DNA of 64,000 bases from an uncultured Alphaproteobacteria bacterium (GTDB taxonomy: Bacteria > Pseudomonadota > Alphaproteobacteria > Rs-D84): contig CARVLU010000002.1 in the NCBI GenBank assembly GCA_949082785.1, forward strand, positions 62,001-126,000, written 5' to 3'. Positions within the stretch are counted from its first letter, which is position 1. Each line of letters opens with the position of its first letter. The translations under genes and the position numbers were made by a program. Below the pieces are notes generated by a model. It did no database searches. It was given only the letters and a program-made list of their open reading frames with translations, and had not been told where the DNA came from. Of this stretch, positions 25,005 through 33,927 are shown piece after piece.

Positions 25005-25463
25005 TTAAATCTTTTGCTGGCGGCGCATCAACGCAATCGCGTTTTCCAAAATGATGCGCGCGGCGTTGGAATCCAATTGCGATTTCAAATCACGGACGCG
25101 CACCCGCCCCATTTCCATTTGGGCGGCGTGGCTGGTTAAATTTTCGGGAATAAAACAGATTGGCAAATCGACGTATACGCACAGTTTCTGGGCAAAATCG
25201 CGAACCATTTGTGTTGTTTCGGATTCGGTCCCGTCCCCGTGCAGCGGCAATCCGACAACAATGCCGACCGCATTTTCATCAGTCGCAAAATCGGCAACGC
25301 GCCGCGCCACATCATTGTCGCCGCGCGCCATCACGATGGCCGGACGCACAAATACAAATTCGCGGTCCGCACTGGACACGGCCAAGCCACAGCGCCGCGC
25401 GCCCCAGTCAACACCAATTATGCGGCCCATGGCCGGAAAAGCCTTGAAATCTGGCAAAATCAT
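25005..25463 (-). CDS. ruvX: Holliday junction resolvase-like RuvX (YqgF)
   Basis: RNase H-fold nuclease linked to pre-16S rRNA 5' processing and also called a putative Holliday junction resolvase. From ATG 25463 it is 152 residues. IIGVDWGARRCGLAVS carries the first catalytic Asp; VGLPLHGDGTESE and IPENLTSHAAQ follow, and the late LDSNAARIILENAI holds the last acidic site. The Ser/Thr-to-Asn swap in SNAARIIL is minor. Operon with rnd; divergent from gatC. Confidence 0.88.
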   Translation of the reverse strand: MILPDFKAFPAMGRIIGVDWGARRCGLAVSSADREFVFVRPAIVMARGDNDVARRVADFATDENAVGIVVGLPLHGDGTESETTQMVRDFAQKLCVYVDLPICFIPENLTSHAAQMEMGRVRVRDLKSQLDSNAARIILENAIALMRRQQKI

Positions 25464-25500
25464 TGTATAATTTCCCTTAAAATTAATAATAGGATGCAAA

Positions 25501-25794
25501 ATGACGTTTAGCAAGCAACAATTACAGAAATTTGCCAATCTGATCCGTATTGAAATATCGGATGAACAGCTGGCGGAAATGAACATTGATTCCGTTCTCG
25601 AATGGTTGGACAAACTGCAAAAAATCGATACGCGCGGTGTGGAACCGATGCTGAATCCGGCCGAACACGCATTGCCGCGACGGGCCGACACGGTTACCGA
25701 CGGCAATATCCGCGATGCGGTTCTGGCGAACGCCCCGGATAAATCGGGCGTGTCGCGCGGATACTTTGCGGTTCCAAAAGTCATGGATGAATAA
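25501..25794 (+). CDS. gatC: Asp/Glu-tRNA amidotransferase subunit C
   Basis: Small helical subunit that stabilises GatA and GatB. The 97 residues include KFANLIRIEISDEQLAEM, the DKLQKIDTRGVEPML stretch and the C-terminal SGVSRGYFAVPKVMDE that plugs into GatA. It heads the gatC-gatA-gatB series. Confidence 0.93.
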   Translation: MTFSKQQLQKFANLIRIEISDEQLAEMNIDSVLEWLDKLQKIDTRGVEPMLNPAEHALPRRADTVTDGNIRDAVLANAPDKSGVSRGYFAVPKVMDE

Positions 25795-25847
25795 GCGCAC
25801 AGCCATGCGTTAAACAATATGCCAAATAAAAATAATCGGATTGAAAA

Positions 25848-27317
25848 ATGATTGACCTGACGATAACACAAGCCCTGGAAAAATTAAAAGCACGCGAAAT
25901 CAGCGCCACCGAATTAACACGCGCATATCTGGATCGTATCGAAAAATACGGCGCGGAATTAAATTGCTATATCACGGTGACGGGTGAACGCGCATTGGCA
26001 GACGCGGCCGCGGCCGACGCACGCATTGCGGCGGGCGACGCATTGGCGTTGGACGGGATTCCAATCGGGATGAAGGATTTGTTTGCCACCCGCGGCATTC
26101 GTACAACGGCGGCATCGCGCATGCTGGAAAATTTTATCCCCGAATATGAATCCACCATTTCCCAGAAATTTATCGATGCGGGAACGGTTCTGTTGGGAAA
26201 AACCAACCTGGACGAATTCGCCATGGGCACATTCAGCAAGACCAGCTACTTTGGCGCACCGGTCAACCCGTGGCAGCTGGAACGCCGCCTGACGGCGGGC
26301 GGGTCATCTGGCGGTGCGACATCTGCGATTGCATCGGGTTTGGCCATTGGGGGAACCGGGACCGACACGGGTGGTTCCATCCGATTCCCATCGGCGATTA
26401 CGGGTCTGGTCGGGATGAAGCCGACATACGGTCTGTGTTCACGTTGGGGATGCGTTGCATTTGCATCCAGTTTGGATACACCCGGTCCCATTGCGCGCAC
26501 CGTTGATGATGCGGCATTGCTGCTGAATGTGATGGCGGGCCATGACCCAAAAGATTCGACCAGTGCAAAAAATCCCGGATTTGATGCGTGCACGGCCGTT
26601 GAACCCATCCTGGGGGATGGCAAAAAATTGCGCGTCGGCATTATCAAAGAATTTGCCGATGTTGAAATTTCACCGGATATGAAGCGTCTGTTTGATGCGC
26701 GAATTGCGGATTTAAAATCGATTGGCGCCGAAATTGTAACCGTGTCGATTCCGAACATTCTGGACGCACTGGCGGCGTATTACATCATCGCCCCAGCCGA
26801 AGCGTCATCGAACCTGGCGCGGTATGACGGGATGAAATACGGTCTGCGGGTGGACGGCAAAGATTTGATTGATACGTACAAGAAAACCCGCGCCGCCGGT
26901 TTCGGGACCGAGGTGCAACGCCGCATGATTGTCGGCACGGCGGTTCTGTCCAGCGAATCATACGAAGTCTATTTTATGCAGGCTGCACGTGTCCGCCGCA
27001 TGATTGCCGACAGCTTTAACACCGCGTTCGGCCAGTGCGATTTGATTCTGTGTCCGGCATCGGCCGGTACGGCGATGCCGCTGGATTCGGATTTGTCGCC
27101 GCTGGAATATTATGCACTGGATTTGTTCACGGTTGCCATGAATCTGGCGGGCGTGCCGGCGTGCAGTGTGCCGTGCGGTCTGGCCGAAAATGGTTTGCCA
27201 CTGGGGATACAGGTGGTGGGTCCCCGCTTTGCCGATATGCGCGTTCTGCAATTGGCCAAGCATATTGAACAATTTGCCGGCATTGACAACCGTCCAACCA
27301 AAGTAATGGGGAAATAA
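25848..27317 (+). CDS. gatA: Asp/Glu-tRNA amidotransferase subunit A
   Basis: Glutaminase subunit that releases ammonia for converting Glu-tRNA(Gln) and Asp-tRNA(Asn) into the amidated forms. Length 489 is normal. The amidase signature is intact: catalytic Lys in GIPIGMKDLFATRG (about 72-85), then AGGSSGGATSAIASG with the Ser nucleophile, then GTDTGGSIRFPSAITG. It lies 53 bp after gatC. A minus-strand tRNA-Phe separates it from gatB. Confidence 0.96.
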   Translation: MIDLTITQALEKLKAREISATELTRAYLDRIEKYGAELNCYITVTGERALADAAAADARIAAGDALALDGIPIGMKDLFATRGIRTTAASRMLENFIPEYESTISQKFIDAGTVLLGKTNLDEFAMGTFSKTSYFGAPVNPWQLERRLTAGGSSGGATSAIASGLAIGGTGTDTGGSIRFPSAITGLVGMKPTYGLCSRWGCVAFASSLDTPGPIARTVDDAALLLNVMAGHDPKDSTSAKNPGFDACTAVEPILGDGKKLRVGIIKEFADVEISPDMKRLFDARIADLKSIGAEIVTVSIPNILDALAAYYIIAPAEASSNLARYDGMKYGLRVDGKDLIDTYKKTRAAGFGTEVQRRMIVGTAVLSSESYEVYFMQAARVRRMIADSFNTAFGQCDLILCPASAGTAMPLDSDLSPLEYYALDLFTVAMNLAGVPACSVPCGLAENGLPLGIQVVGPRFADMRVLQLAKHIEQFAGIDNRPTKVMGK

Positions 27318-27352
27318 AAAAACGACCAAATTGGTCGCCGGTATAAAAAAAC

Positions 27353-27428
27353 TGGTGGCTAGGGACGGAATCGAACCGCCGACACAGGGATTTTCAGTCC
27401 CTTGCTCTACCGACTGAGCTACCTAGCC
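27353..27428 (-). tRNA. tRNA-Phe (GAA)
   Basis: Minus strand, 76 nt with encoded CCA (27353-27355). Acceptor GGCTAGG pairs with CCTAGCC; D arm AGCTCAGTCGGTAGAGC; anticodon arm GGGACTGAAAATCCC gives GAA; T arm GGCGGTTCGATTCCGTC. It lies on the strand opposite to the flanking gat genes. Confidence 0.97.
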
Positions 27429-27482
27429 AACGCGAGACGCATAATAAGATACCAAAAGAAAAAAAGCAAGGAAAAAGAAAAA

Positions 27483-29006
27483 ATGTTTACGATAAAGGGC
27501 AAAACAACAGATTGGGAATTGGTTATCGGGCTGGAAACGCACATCGAAGTGCTGTCGAATTCCAAGCTGTTCAGCGGGGCGTCCGCCGATTACAACCCGA
27601 CAATTTCCCCCAACACCCAGGTGTCGATGGTCGATTGCGCGATGCCGGGCATGCTGCCTGTGTTAAATGAATTCTGCGTTGAACAGGCGATTAAAATGGG
27701 TCTGGGGCTGAACGCGGAAATTTCCCGCCACAGCAAATTTGCCCGTAAACAGTATTTTTACCCTGACCTGCCCCAGGGGTACCAGATTTCCCAACCCGCC
27801 GAAGAACCGCCGGTTGTCGGCCGCGGCTGGGTTGAAATCATGGGTGACGACGGGACCCCGAAAAAAATCTTTATCGAACGCGCCCACCTGGAACAGGACG
27901 CTGGTAAATTAAAACACGACGCCCATCCGACAAAATCTTTTGCCGATTACAACCGCACGGGCGTTGCATTGTTGGAAATCGTGACATATCTGGATGTGAA
28001 AAATCCGCAACAGAATTCGTTTATCACATCCCCGGACGAAGCGGAACGCTATCTGCGGGAAATTCGCGAAATCGCGCGCGCCCTGGGCGTGTCCAAGGCC
28101 AACATGGAAGAAGGTTCCATGCGCGCCGACGTCAATGTTTCCGTCCGCCCCGTGGGTTCCAACGAATTCCGCACCCGCACAGAAACCAAAAACATGGTGT
28201 CGTTCAAATTCATCAAAAGCGCCATTGAATTCGAAGCGCGCCGTCAAATCGAAATTTATGAAAACGGTGGCACCGTGTCCCAGGATACCATGCGTTACAA
28301 CCAGGCCGACGGCACCACGTCCGTGATGCGCAGCAAAGAAGACGCACTGGATTACCGTTATTTCCCGGACCCGGATTTATTGCCGCTGGACATCGACACC
28401 GACACCATCGAACGCATCCGCCGCACAATGCCGGAATTGCCGGCCGCAACACGCGCGCGTTACATTGGCGATTTGGGATTGGCCGAATATGATGCGGCGC
28501 GCCTGACGGAAAGCACCGATATTTCCCGTTGGTTCGATGCGGCGGTCGCGGGCAAAAAACAACGCGCGAAACCGATTGCCAACTGGATGATTTCCGAACT
28601 GTTTGCGCACCCGGAAAACTGGGATGAAAAAAACGCGCTGGACGCATCGAATCCGGGCGATTTTCGCATTATCACACCATCCGATTTGGCCGAATTGGTG
28701 GACATGATTGCATCGAACGCCATCAACGGAAAACAGGCCAAGGAAATCTTTATCAAAATGCTGGACGGCGAACGCGGCACACCCGCCGAAATCGCCCGCA
28801 AATTTGGCATGGAACAAATCACGGACACATCCGCAATCGAATCGGCCGTCGATGCCGTGATTGCCGCCAACCCCGCCCAGGTTGAACAATACAAATCTGG
28901 CAAGGTTGGATTACTGGGCTTCTTTGTGGGGAACGTGATGAAGGCGACCGGTGGCAAGGCCAACCCCGGGGTCGTGAACGAAATCCTGCGCCAGAAATTG
29001 GCATAA
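27483..29006 (+). CDS. gatB: Asp/Glu-tRNA amidotransferase subunit B
   Basis: Kinase and transamidase subunit that phosphorylates the misacylated tRNA and transfers ammonia. From ATG 27483 it is 507 residues. LVIGLETHIEVLSNSKLFSG is the family start. PGMLPVLNEFCVEQAIKMGL, FARKQYFYPDLPQGYQISQ, MEEGSMRADVNVSVRP and YRYFPDPDLLPL are canonical. The C-terminal YqeY-like tail ends GKANPGVVNEILRQKL. Its start depends on a region overlapping the tRNA-Phe 5' flank. Confidence 0.96.
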   Translation: MFTIKGKTTDWELVIGLETHIEVLSNSKLFSGASADYNPTISPNTQVSMVDCAMPGMLPVLNEFCVEQAIKMGLGLNAEISRHSKFARKQYFYPDLPQGYQISQPAEEPPVVGRGWVEIMGDDGTPKKIFIERAHLEQDAGKLKHDAHPTKSFADYNRTGVALLEIVTYLDVKNPQQNSFITSPDEAERYLREIREIARALGVSKANMEEGSMRADVNVSVRPVGSNEFRTRTETKNMVSFKFIKSAIEFEARRQIEIYENGGTVSQDTMRYNQADGTTSVMRSKEDALDYRYFPDPDLLPLDIDTDTIERIRRTMPELPAATRARYIGDLGLAEYDAARLTESTDISRWFDAAVAGKKQRAKPIANWMISELFAHPENWDEKNALDASNPGDFRIITPSDLAELVDMIASNAINGKQAKEIFIKMLDGERGTPAEIARKFGMEQITDTSAIESAVDAVIAANPAQVEQYKSGKVGLLGFFVGNVMKATGGKANPGVVNEILRQKLA

Positions 29007-29034
29007 AAAACGGGGCCCCGCCCCGTTTTTTTAT
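29006..29034 (+). terminator. gatB terminator
   Basis: Stem AAACGGGG / CCCCGTTT followed by a T run; the convergent minus-strand gene also ends here. Confidence 0.75.
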
Positions 29035-29501
29035 CCGATAACCAGTATGTTATACATACACGCGCCGCCATCGATTGTAAAATTCCCGCTGTCATCTGCG
29101 CCGGTCGATCCATTTGGCAGAAAACATCCCGTAATATTGGCCGCGCCAACGTTTGACGTTCCGCCATCGGGACATTTTTTGCATGTATTGGATAACACGC
29201 TGGCCGTGCCATAATACCCGGCCGCACATTTGTATTCACGACTGGTGATACATGTGGCGGTGTGCGCACCGGATGATGATGTGGCGCAAATGACCTCTGT
29301 TTTTTTGACTTCGACCCGGACGACACCATTGGCATCGGGTTGACCGACCGTGGTCCCACTGCAACACTTTGTGGTGCAACTGCTGTCAAAATTTGTATTC
29401 CCCCCCACCTGGTTGACACACTGGCTGCAACAATTCAATGCGCCATGTGCAAGCCCCATCCCCATTATCAGGGCCACCGAAACAGATATTATTTTTTTCA
29501 T
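29031..29501 (-). CDS. small secreted cysteine-rich protein (leader-controlled group)
   Basis: A 156-residue exported protein, ATG 29501 behind GGGGG. Signal peptide MKKIISVSVALIMGMGLAHG. The mature part opens with LNCCSQCVNQVGG and CTTKCC, then CAAGYYGTASVLSNTCKKC, a TNFR/ephrin-receptor-like module, and closes with GSTGADDSGNFTIDGGACMY, the C-terminal pattern of the group. Convergent with gatB. Function unknown; extracellular or surface location inferred from signal peptide and disulfide pattern. Confidence 0.73.
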   Translation of the reverse strand: MKKIISVSVALIMGMGLAHGALNCCSQCVNQVGGNTNFDSSCTTKCCSGTTVGQPDANGVVRVEVKKTEVICATSSSGAHTATCITSREYKCAAGYYGTASVLSNTCKKCPDGGTSNVGAANITGCFLPNGSTGADDSGNFTIDGGACMYNILVIG

Positions 29502-29713
29502 AACCAACCCCCAGTTTGTTAAACAAAAACCACCAGAAATTCAGGTGGTTGGAGGTTAGCGACTATCATTAGAAATAGCGGTGGTATTCGGTATATTCCC
29601 ACACCCTCCAACCCATAAGGAGATTGGAGATATAAAAAATCCACACGTAACGCATTGCGTGGCGCGTCTAATGACGGGTCGCTAAACCCCATCAGCGGAA
29701 ATCCCGCTGACAT
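29502..29713 (-). promoter_or_regulatory. attenuator-type leader RNA, copy B
   Basis: Hairpin 1 CAGCGG/CCGCTG with loop GAUUU (29693-29709); hairpin 2 GGG/CCC (29676-29689); switching hairpin CTCCAA/TTGGAG (29606-29629); small hairpin CTAT/ATAG; second X CCTCCAACC (complement of 29547-29555); terminator AACCACC/GGTGGTT and T run (29521-29550), sharing four bases with X; RBS and ATG. Copies B and C agree nearly base for base in the first 23 nt, apart from the hairpin-1 loop. Confidence 0.65.
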
Positions 29714-29717
29714 TCAA

Positions 29718-29747
29718 ATCATACACCAGGGGCGCGCATCCGCGCAA
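29718..29747 (-). promoter_or_regulatory. promoter of leader B
   Basis: Minus strand TTGCGC (29742-29747), 18-bp spacer, TATGAT (29718-29723); start just before hairpin 1. Divergent from the miaB promoter seven bases away. Confidence 0.5.
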
Positions 29748-29754
29748 GCAAATC

Positions 29755-29782
29755 TTGACGGGGGACCGACCCATGTTATAAT
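29755..29782 (+). promoter_or_regulatory. miaB promoter
   Basis: TTGACG at 29755-29760, 16-bp spacer, TATAAT at 29777-29782. Confidence 0.7.
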
Positions 29783-29817
29783 TATGCAAAAAATCACAAC
29801 CAAAAGGCGATGCACAC

Positions 29818-31119
29818 ATGAAACAGTTTTTTATCCAAACATTCGGATGCCAAATGAATGTTTATGACGGCCAGCGAATTGCCGCCATGTTGGAATCGCA
29901 TGGTTGGGTGGCGGCCCCGGATATCGAATCGGCCGACATGATTATTTTAAACACCTGTGCCGTCCGGGAAAAGGCCACCAACAAAGTCTATTCCGCGTTG
30001 GGCCGCATTCGCCGCGCGAAAAAGCCGGGCGCCCTGTTTGGGATTGTTGGATGCGTTGCGCGCGAATCGGGCGCGGACGCGTTTCGCCGCATTCCGGATT
30101 TGAATTTTGTGCTGGGGCCGCAAAGCTATCATAAATTGCCGCAATTGCTGGAAAACCCGGATGCCAAATTATTGAACATTGATTTGGGCGGGTTGGAAAA
30201 ATTTGACACCCTGCCCCGGATGGTGCGCAGCCCCGCCGTCGCATACATCCCCATCCAGGAAGGATGCGACCACTGTTGCACGTACTGCATCGTGCCATAC
30301 ACCCGCGGCCGTGAAATTTCCCGCCCATTTGACGATATTATGGCCGATACACGCCACGCGGCCGAAACGGGGGCGATTGAAATCTGTTTTCTGGGTCAAA
30401 ACGTCAATGGTTATAAATATACCGATGCCGCGGGGCGCACGATGCGTCTGTCGGATTTGATACGCGAAACCGCAAAAATCGATGCCGTTCAGCGCATTCG
30501 GTTCACATCCAGTTATCCAACAGAAATGACGGACGATTTAATCGCGCAATTTAAAACCGAACCAAAACTGTTGCCGTTTTTAAATCTGCCTATACAAAGC
30601 GGGTCGCCCGATGTATTGACAAGAATGAACCGTCCATATTCGCTGGATCTATATATAGATATAGTTGACAAATTACGTGCCGCCCGCCCCGACATCCAGA
30701 TTTCCAGTGACTTTATCGTGGGATTCCCCGGCGAAACCGATGCCGATTTCGATATGACGATGGATATCGCCCGGCGCGTGCGTTATATCAATTCGTATTC
30801 TTTTAAATATTCACCGCGCCCGCATACGGCGGCGGCACTGATGCGTGACCAAATTCCCGAACAAATCAAAAGTGTGCGCTTGGCGCGGCTGGATGGATTT
30901 TTAAATGAAATTCAGCGTGAATTTAACGAATCTTGCGTTGGCAAAACCATGACATGTTTAATGGAAGGTGGGGATAAAACCGGCCAAAACCTGGTTTATC
31001 GCACCCCATACATGCAACAGGTTATCGTGGCGTCCGATGGCGACGCACACCCATTGGCACAAATAAAAATCACCGCCGCGAACAAGGCGTCGCTGCGCGG
31101 TGAATTTGTGCGCGATTAA
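29818..31119 (+). CDS. miaB: tRNA-2-methylthio-N6-dimethylallyladenosine synthase MiaB
   Basis: Radical SAM methylthiotransferase that thiomethylates i6A37 in tRNAs reading U-starting codons. Length 433 is normal. The auxiliary-cluster Cys are in TFGCQMN, LNTCAVRE and GCVARE; the radical SAM CxxxCxxC is in EGCDHCCTYCIVPYTRG (about 150-166). SYKFSPRPHTAAALM and a C-terminal TRAM domain complete it. Confidence 0.95.
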   Translation: MKQFFIQTFGCQMNVYDGQRIAAMLESHGWVAAPDIESADMIILNTCAVREKATNKVYSALGRIRRAKKPGALFGIVGCVARESGADAFRRIPDLNFVLGPQSYHKLPQLLENPDAKLLNIDLGGLEKFDTLPRMVRSPAVAYIPIQEGCDHCCTYCIVPYTRGREISRPFDDIMADTRHAAETGAIEICFLGQNVNGYKYTDAAGRTMRLSDLIRETAKIDAVQRIRFTSSYPTEMTDDLIAQFKTEPKLLPFLNLPIQSGSPDVLTRMNRPYSLDLYIDIVDKLRAARPDIQISSDFIVGFPGETDADFDMTMDIARRVRYINSYSFKYSPRPHTAAALMRDQIPEQIKSVRLARLDGFLNEIQREFNESCVGKTMTCLMEGGDKTGQNLVYRTPYMQQVIVASDGDAHPLAQIKITAANKASLRGEFVRD

Positions 31120-31144
31120 AAAATCATCATAAGATAATGACCCG

Positions 31145-32188
31145 TTAACGAAAACGGCGCGCCCGCATCTGCAAATCGCATATCGTGCGATCCAAACAGA
31201 AATCAAACGCATCACAATCGCGACACTGGTATCCGTATCGCTTTAACCCGGCCAATGGCCGCAAACCAATATCCGGCGTGCACAAAATGCGGCCATGGTC
31301 CGTTATCTGATAAAAATTGCGGTTCATTTCCGGTGTGCACCCCAGATTCATCCCATCCGTCCATTCATATTCATATCCGTATTCGGCATCAATCTGGGAC
31401 AGCGTTTGGGCCAATTCCACCTGTTGCAGCGGGGTCAATGCCAATCTTTGCCCGCGCCCACTGGGCACATACCAATCAAACCACGGAATGATGCTGTTTT
31501 CACGACAAAACCGCAGAACCGCCGGCGCACCGCCGGCCCCCATCGTCGGACGCATTAAAACACAGTTAAATGCAATCGCGCGGCGCGCCGCAAACCGACG
31601 CACCCATTCCATACCGGCATCGGTGTTGGTGATGTTGTACATTTGGCGATATCTGTGGTCATCGGGGCTGATGCCGTATATTGCGGCTTCGCCGGCCGCA
31701 TTACCGCGCATATTCATTTTCAGCAACAACGACACCCCATTGTCATACATATATTGCCAATTGTACCCCGTGGGCGCATCCAGACTGGTTCCGTTGGTCG
31801 CCAATACCGGCGTTAAATCCAGCACCCGCAATCCGCGGATTAATTCATCCAATTCCGGTTCCAGGGTTGGTTCCCCCTTGCCATTAATCAGGACTGTTTG
31901 CGTATTAAAATTTTCTTTTAAAAAATACAGAATTTTTAACCGTTCAGCCATCGGCAGCAAATCGTCGCCATGTTCATCCCCCGATATAACAGAACCGTGG
32001 TCGGCACCGCGAACGGTCGAAAACGAATCGGTAAAGCAATAATTACAATGCAAATTACACAAATTTCCCATAAACATCCGCACATGCAACAACGGACGCA
32101 GCTGTGCCATTTGGGACGGGAAATCCATTCCCCGTAAATATGGCATCGGCGCGGAACGCAACAATTTGCCAAAATGTAGCCAGGACAT
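31145..32188 (-). CDS. radical SAM protein with a C-terminal Cys cluster
   Basis: I use ATG 32188 (MSWLHFGKLL), giving 347 residues. The radical SAM site is GNLCNLHCNYCFTDSF (Cys at +0, +4, +7). LINGKGEPTLEPELDE follows, the GGEP-type SAM-binding strand in GKGEPT form. Near the C-terminus GYQCRDCDAFDFCLDRTIC carries four Cys in a SPASM-like arrangement that could bind an extra cluster. Such proteins modify peptides or proteins or act as activating enzymes; no substrate peptide is evident nearby. The flanking genes are unrelated. Confidence 0.7.
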   Translation of the reverse strand: MSWLHFGKLLRSAPMPYLRGMDFPSQMAQLRPLLHVRMFMGNLCNLHCNYCFTDSFSTVRGADHGSVISGDEHGDDLLPMAERLKILYFLKENFNTQTVLINGKGEPTLEPELDELIRGLRVLDLTPVLATNGTSLDAPTGYNWQYMYDNGVSLLLKMNMRGNAAGEAAIYGISPDDHRYRQMYNITNTDAGMEWVRRFAARRAIAFNCVLMRPTMGAGGAPAVLRFCRENSIIPWFDWYVPSGRGQRLALTPLQQVELAQTLSQIDAEYGYEYEWTDGMNLGCTPEMNRNFYQITDHGRILCTPDIGLRPLAGLKRYGYQCRDCDAFDFCLDRTICDLQMRARRFR

Positions 32189-32247
32189 AATTATCTTCTT
32201 TTTATTATCGGACAAACTATACACCGGACGAACATTTTGTCAACAAT

Positions 32248-33807
32248 TTAAAACCCGACCCGGGCGGACACGCCAATGCGGTACGACGTTGCAACATCAT
32301 CGCGGCGAACCATAAATTCAATGTCACCACCGGCATCATCCCATACCGACCACGCGCCCATGCGCAATCCCGCCGTCACCCCGCCCGATGTGTCACCCAC
32401 AATCCGCAACGCATAATCATAACGCAAACCATCCATTTCATAGGTCACACCAACATCCGTACCCGCACGACCAAACACATCGCCCGCGTCCGACGACAAT
32501 ATCCATGTCCCGGTTCCACCCATTCCAACAAATGGCGCAACCGTCACCATATCCGTCACATTAAAACGCACGCCCGTATCCACACGGCCGAACGCCGTGA
32601 TGCCAATTGGGTTGTCGGTCGCCGTATCCCCGGTCCAAACATGTTCGATGTCAAACGCCCCACCACCGATACCCGCGGCCACGTCCACAAAATAATCATC
32701 CAAATCCGAATGCACGCGCAGATTTGCGCCAAACACAATCCCACCAAAATCATTCAGATAATCGGAATATTCCAGCGTCCCCACATGCAGCCCCGCAACC
32801 GCGTACGTTTCATCCCGGCCAAATCGCACCGACAAATCCGCCCCACGAACCGTCGCGTCATCGGTTATGACATAAAACGGCCGGGCGGTGACCGCCAACG
32901 TGTCACCATTTGGTACATCGACGCCGTCCATATTCATCATGGCCAGTGTCCGCACCGGCCGCATTAAAACCAACGGATTTATCCGGGCACAATCGTCCAT
33001 TAAATTATACAGCGCATTCATATCCGCGGCATTATCAAACGCCACAACCATTTTGTCGTCGGGATATGTGGCGCGGAATTCATTGATAAACAAACCCACA
33101 TCCGGGTCCAAGAATTTGCGATAATCGGTTTCACGCACCACGCGCAAATAAATATTGCCCGACACCCGATATGTTTCGGCCGCATACATCGGGTGCAGCG
33201 GCCCGGTCGCAACCGACACATTCCCGTCGCCATCAACATTGCTGAACAATAACGCGCCGTTCATGGACATCACATCGTCCAGATAAACGGTAATCTCGCC
33301 CACCAGTTGTATTTGCGGGTCGCGCCGACGGAACCGGGCGATGGGTGCGCCAATATTTTGCAACACAACGGACGCATTATCTAAAACGACGCGGTCGGCA
33401 TACATACCGACCCGCATGATATCCACAAAAGACAACGCCGCATCGCCCACGATCAAAACCGTGAATCCCGCGTCAATGTCCATCAATGTGATGTCCGATT
33501 CGTTTTTGATAACCTGGGTAATTTGGGCGTCACTGCCCAGATAAATGGTGCCGTCGATGACACCGCTGTTGCGGATGTACAGATGCGTTCCATCGGGCAC
33601 AAATACGTCGCCCAACACGAAATTGTCATTTTCCACATATATCGAACGAGTTGTTTTGTCCACATTATACTCAACCAGCACGTGTGTTGCCGTGTAAAAA
33701 GAATGATTTGTGTCCGGTGCAACCACCAAATCATTCGAACGTGCTGCGGCCGATTGCATAATGCAGACCACGGGGATGACCGTCCCCAGCCTGGCAATCC
33801 ATCGCAT
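32248..33807 (-). CDS. compact autotransporter-like outer-membrane protein
   Basis: A 519-residue protein. An N-terminal signal segment (VIPVVCIMQSAAARS) is followed by a passenger of about 230 residues with beta-helix-like short strands (VEYNVDKTTRSIYVENDNFV, GVIDGTIYLGSDAQI). From about 270 to the end alternating aromatic/hydrophobic strands form a beta-barrel that ends in SYRIGVSARVGF, the terminal Phe used by the Bam machinery. A secreted adhesin or surface antigen is inferred; the passenger is short. Transcribed divergently from the NlpC/P60-like gene. Confidence 0.65.
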   Translation of the reverse strand: MRWIARLGTVIPVVCIMQSAAARSNDLVVAPDTNHSFYTATHVLVEYNVDKTTRSIYVENDNFVLGDVFVPDGTHLYIRNSGVIDGTIYLGSDAQITQVIKNESDITLMDIDAGFTVLIVGDAALSFVDIMRVGMYADRVVLDNASVVLQNIGAPIARFRRRDPQIQLVGEITVYLDDVMSMNGALLFSNVDGDGNVSVATGPLHPMYAAETYRVSGNIYLRVVRETDYRKFLDPDVGLFINEFRATYPDDKMVVAFDNAADMNALYNLMDDCARINPLVLMRPVRTLAMMNMDGVDVPNGDTLAVTARPFYVITDDATVRGADLSVRFGRDETYAVAGLHVGTLEYSDYLNDFGGIVFGANLRVHSDLDDYFVDVAAGIGGGAFDIEHVWTGDTATDNPIGITAFGRVDTGVRFNVTDMVTVAPFVGMGGTGTWILSSDAGDVFGRAGTDVGVTYEMDGLRYDYALRIVGDTSGGVTAGLRMGAWSVWDDAGGDIEFMVRRDDVATSYRIGVSARVGF

Positions 33808-33927
33808 AATAGACTCTTTCTCTCCCGTTGAATCTTAGGTATTTATTCTTATCGTTTCGCCCCAGAACGTCAATCCCAAAAATTAATTTGATTGTGTTTA
33901 TATGACATTTAATTTACCCTGGGGGAT

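Noticed and set aside
27310..27352. Hairpin GACCAAATTGGTC after gatA as a terminator.
   Set aside because: It lacks an immediate T run on either strand; gatB transcription may read through.
29519..29713. A 64-codon ORF in leader B and an overlapping frame in leader C, both starting MSAG.PLMG.
   Set aside because: The shared residues come from the conserved hairpin sequence; beyond it the translations differ, there is no RBS, and Cys codons are absent, so neither a real protein nor a Cys-sensing leader peptide is supported.
3502..29747. T-box riboswitch as explanation for the attenuator leaders.
   Set aside because: No T-box consensus (AAGGGUGGNACCGCG-like), no specifier loop, and the downstream genes are not amino-acid related.
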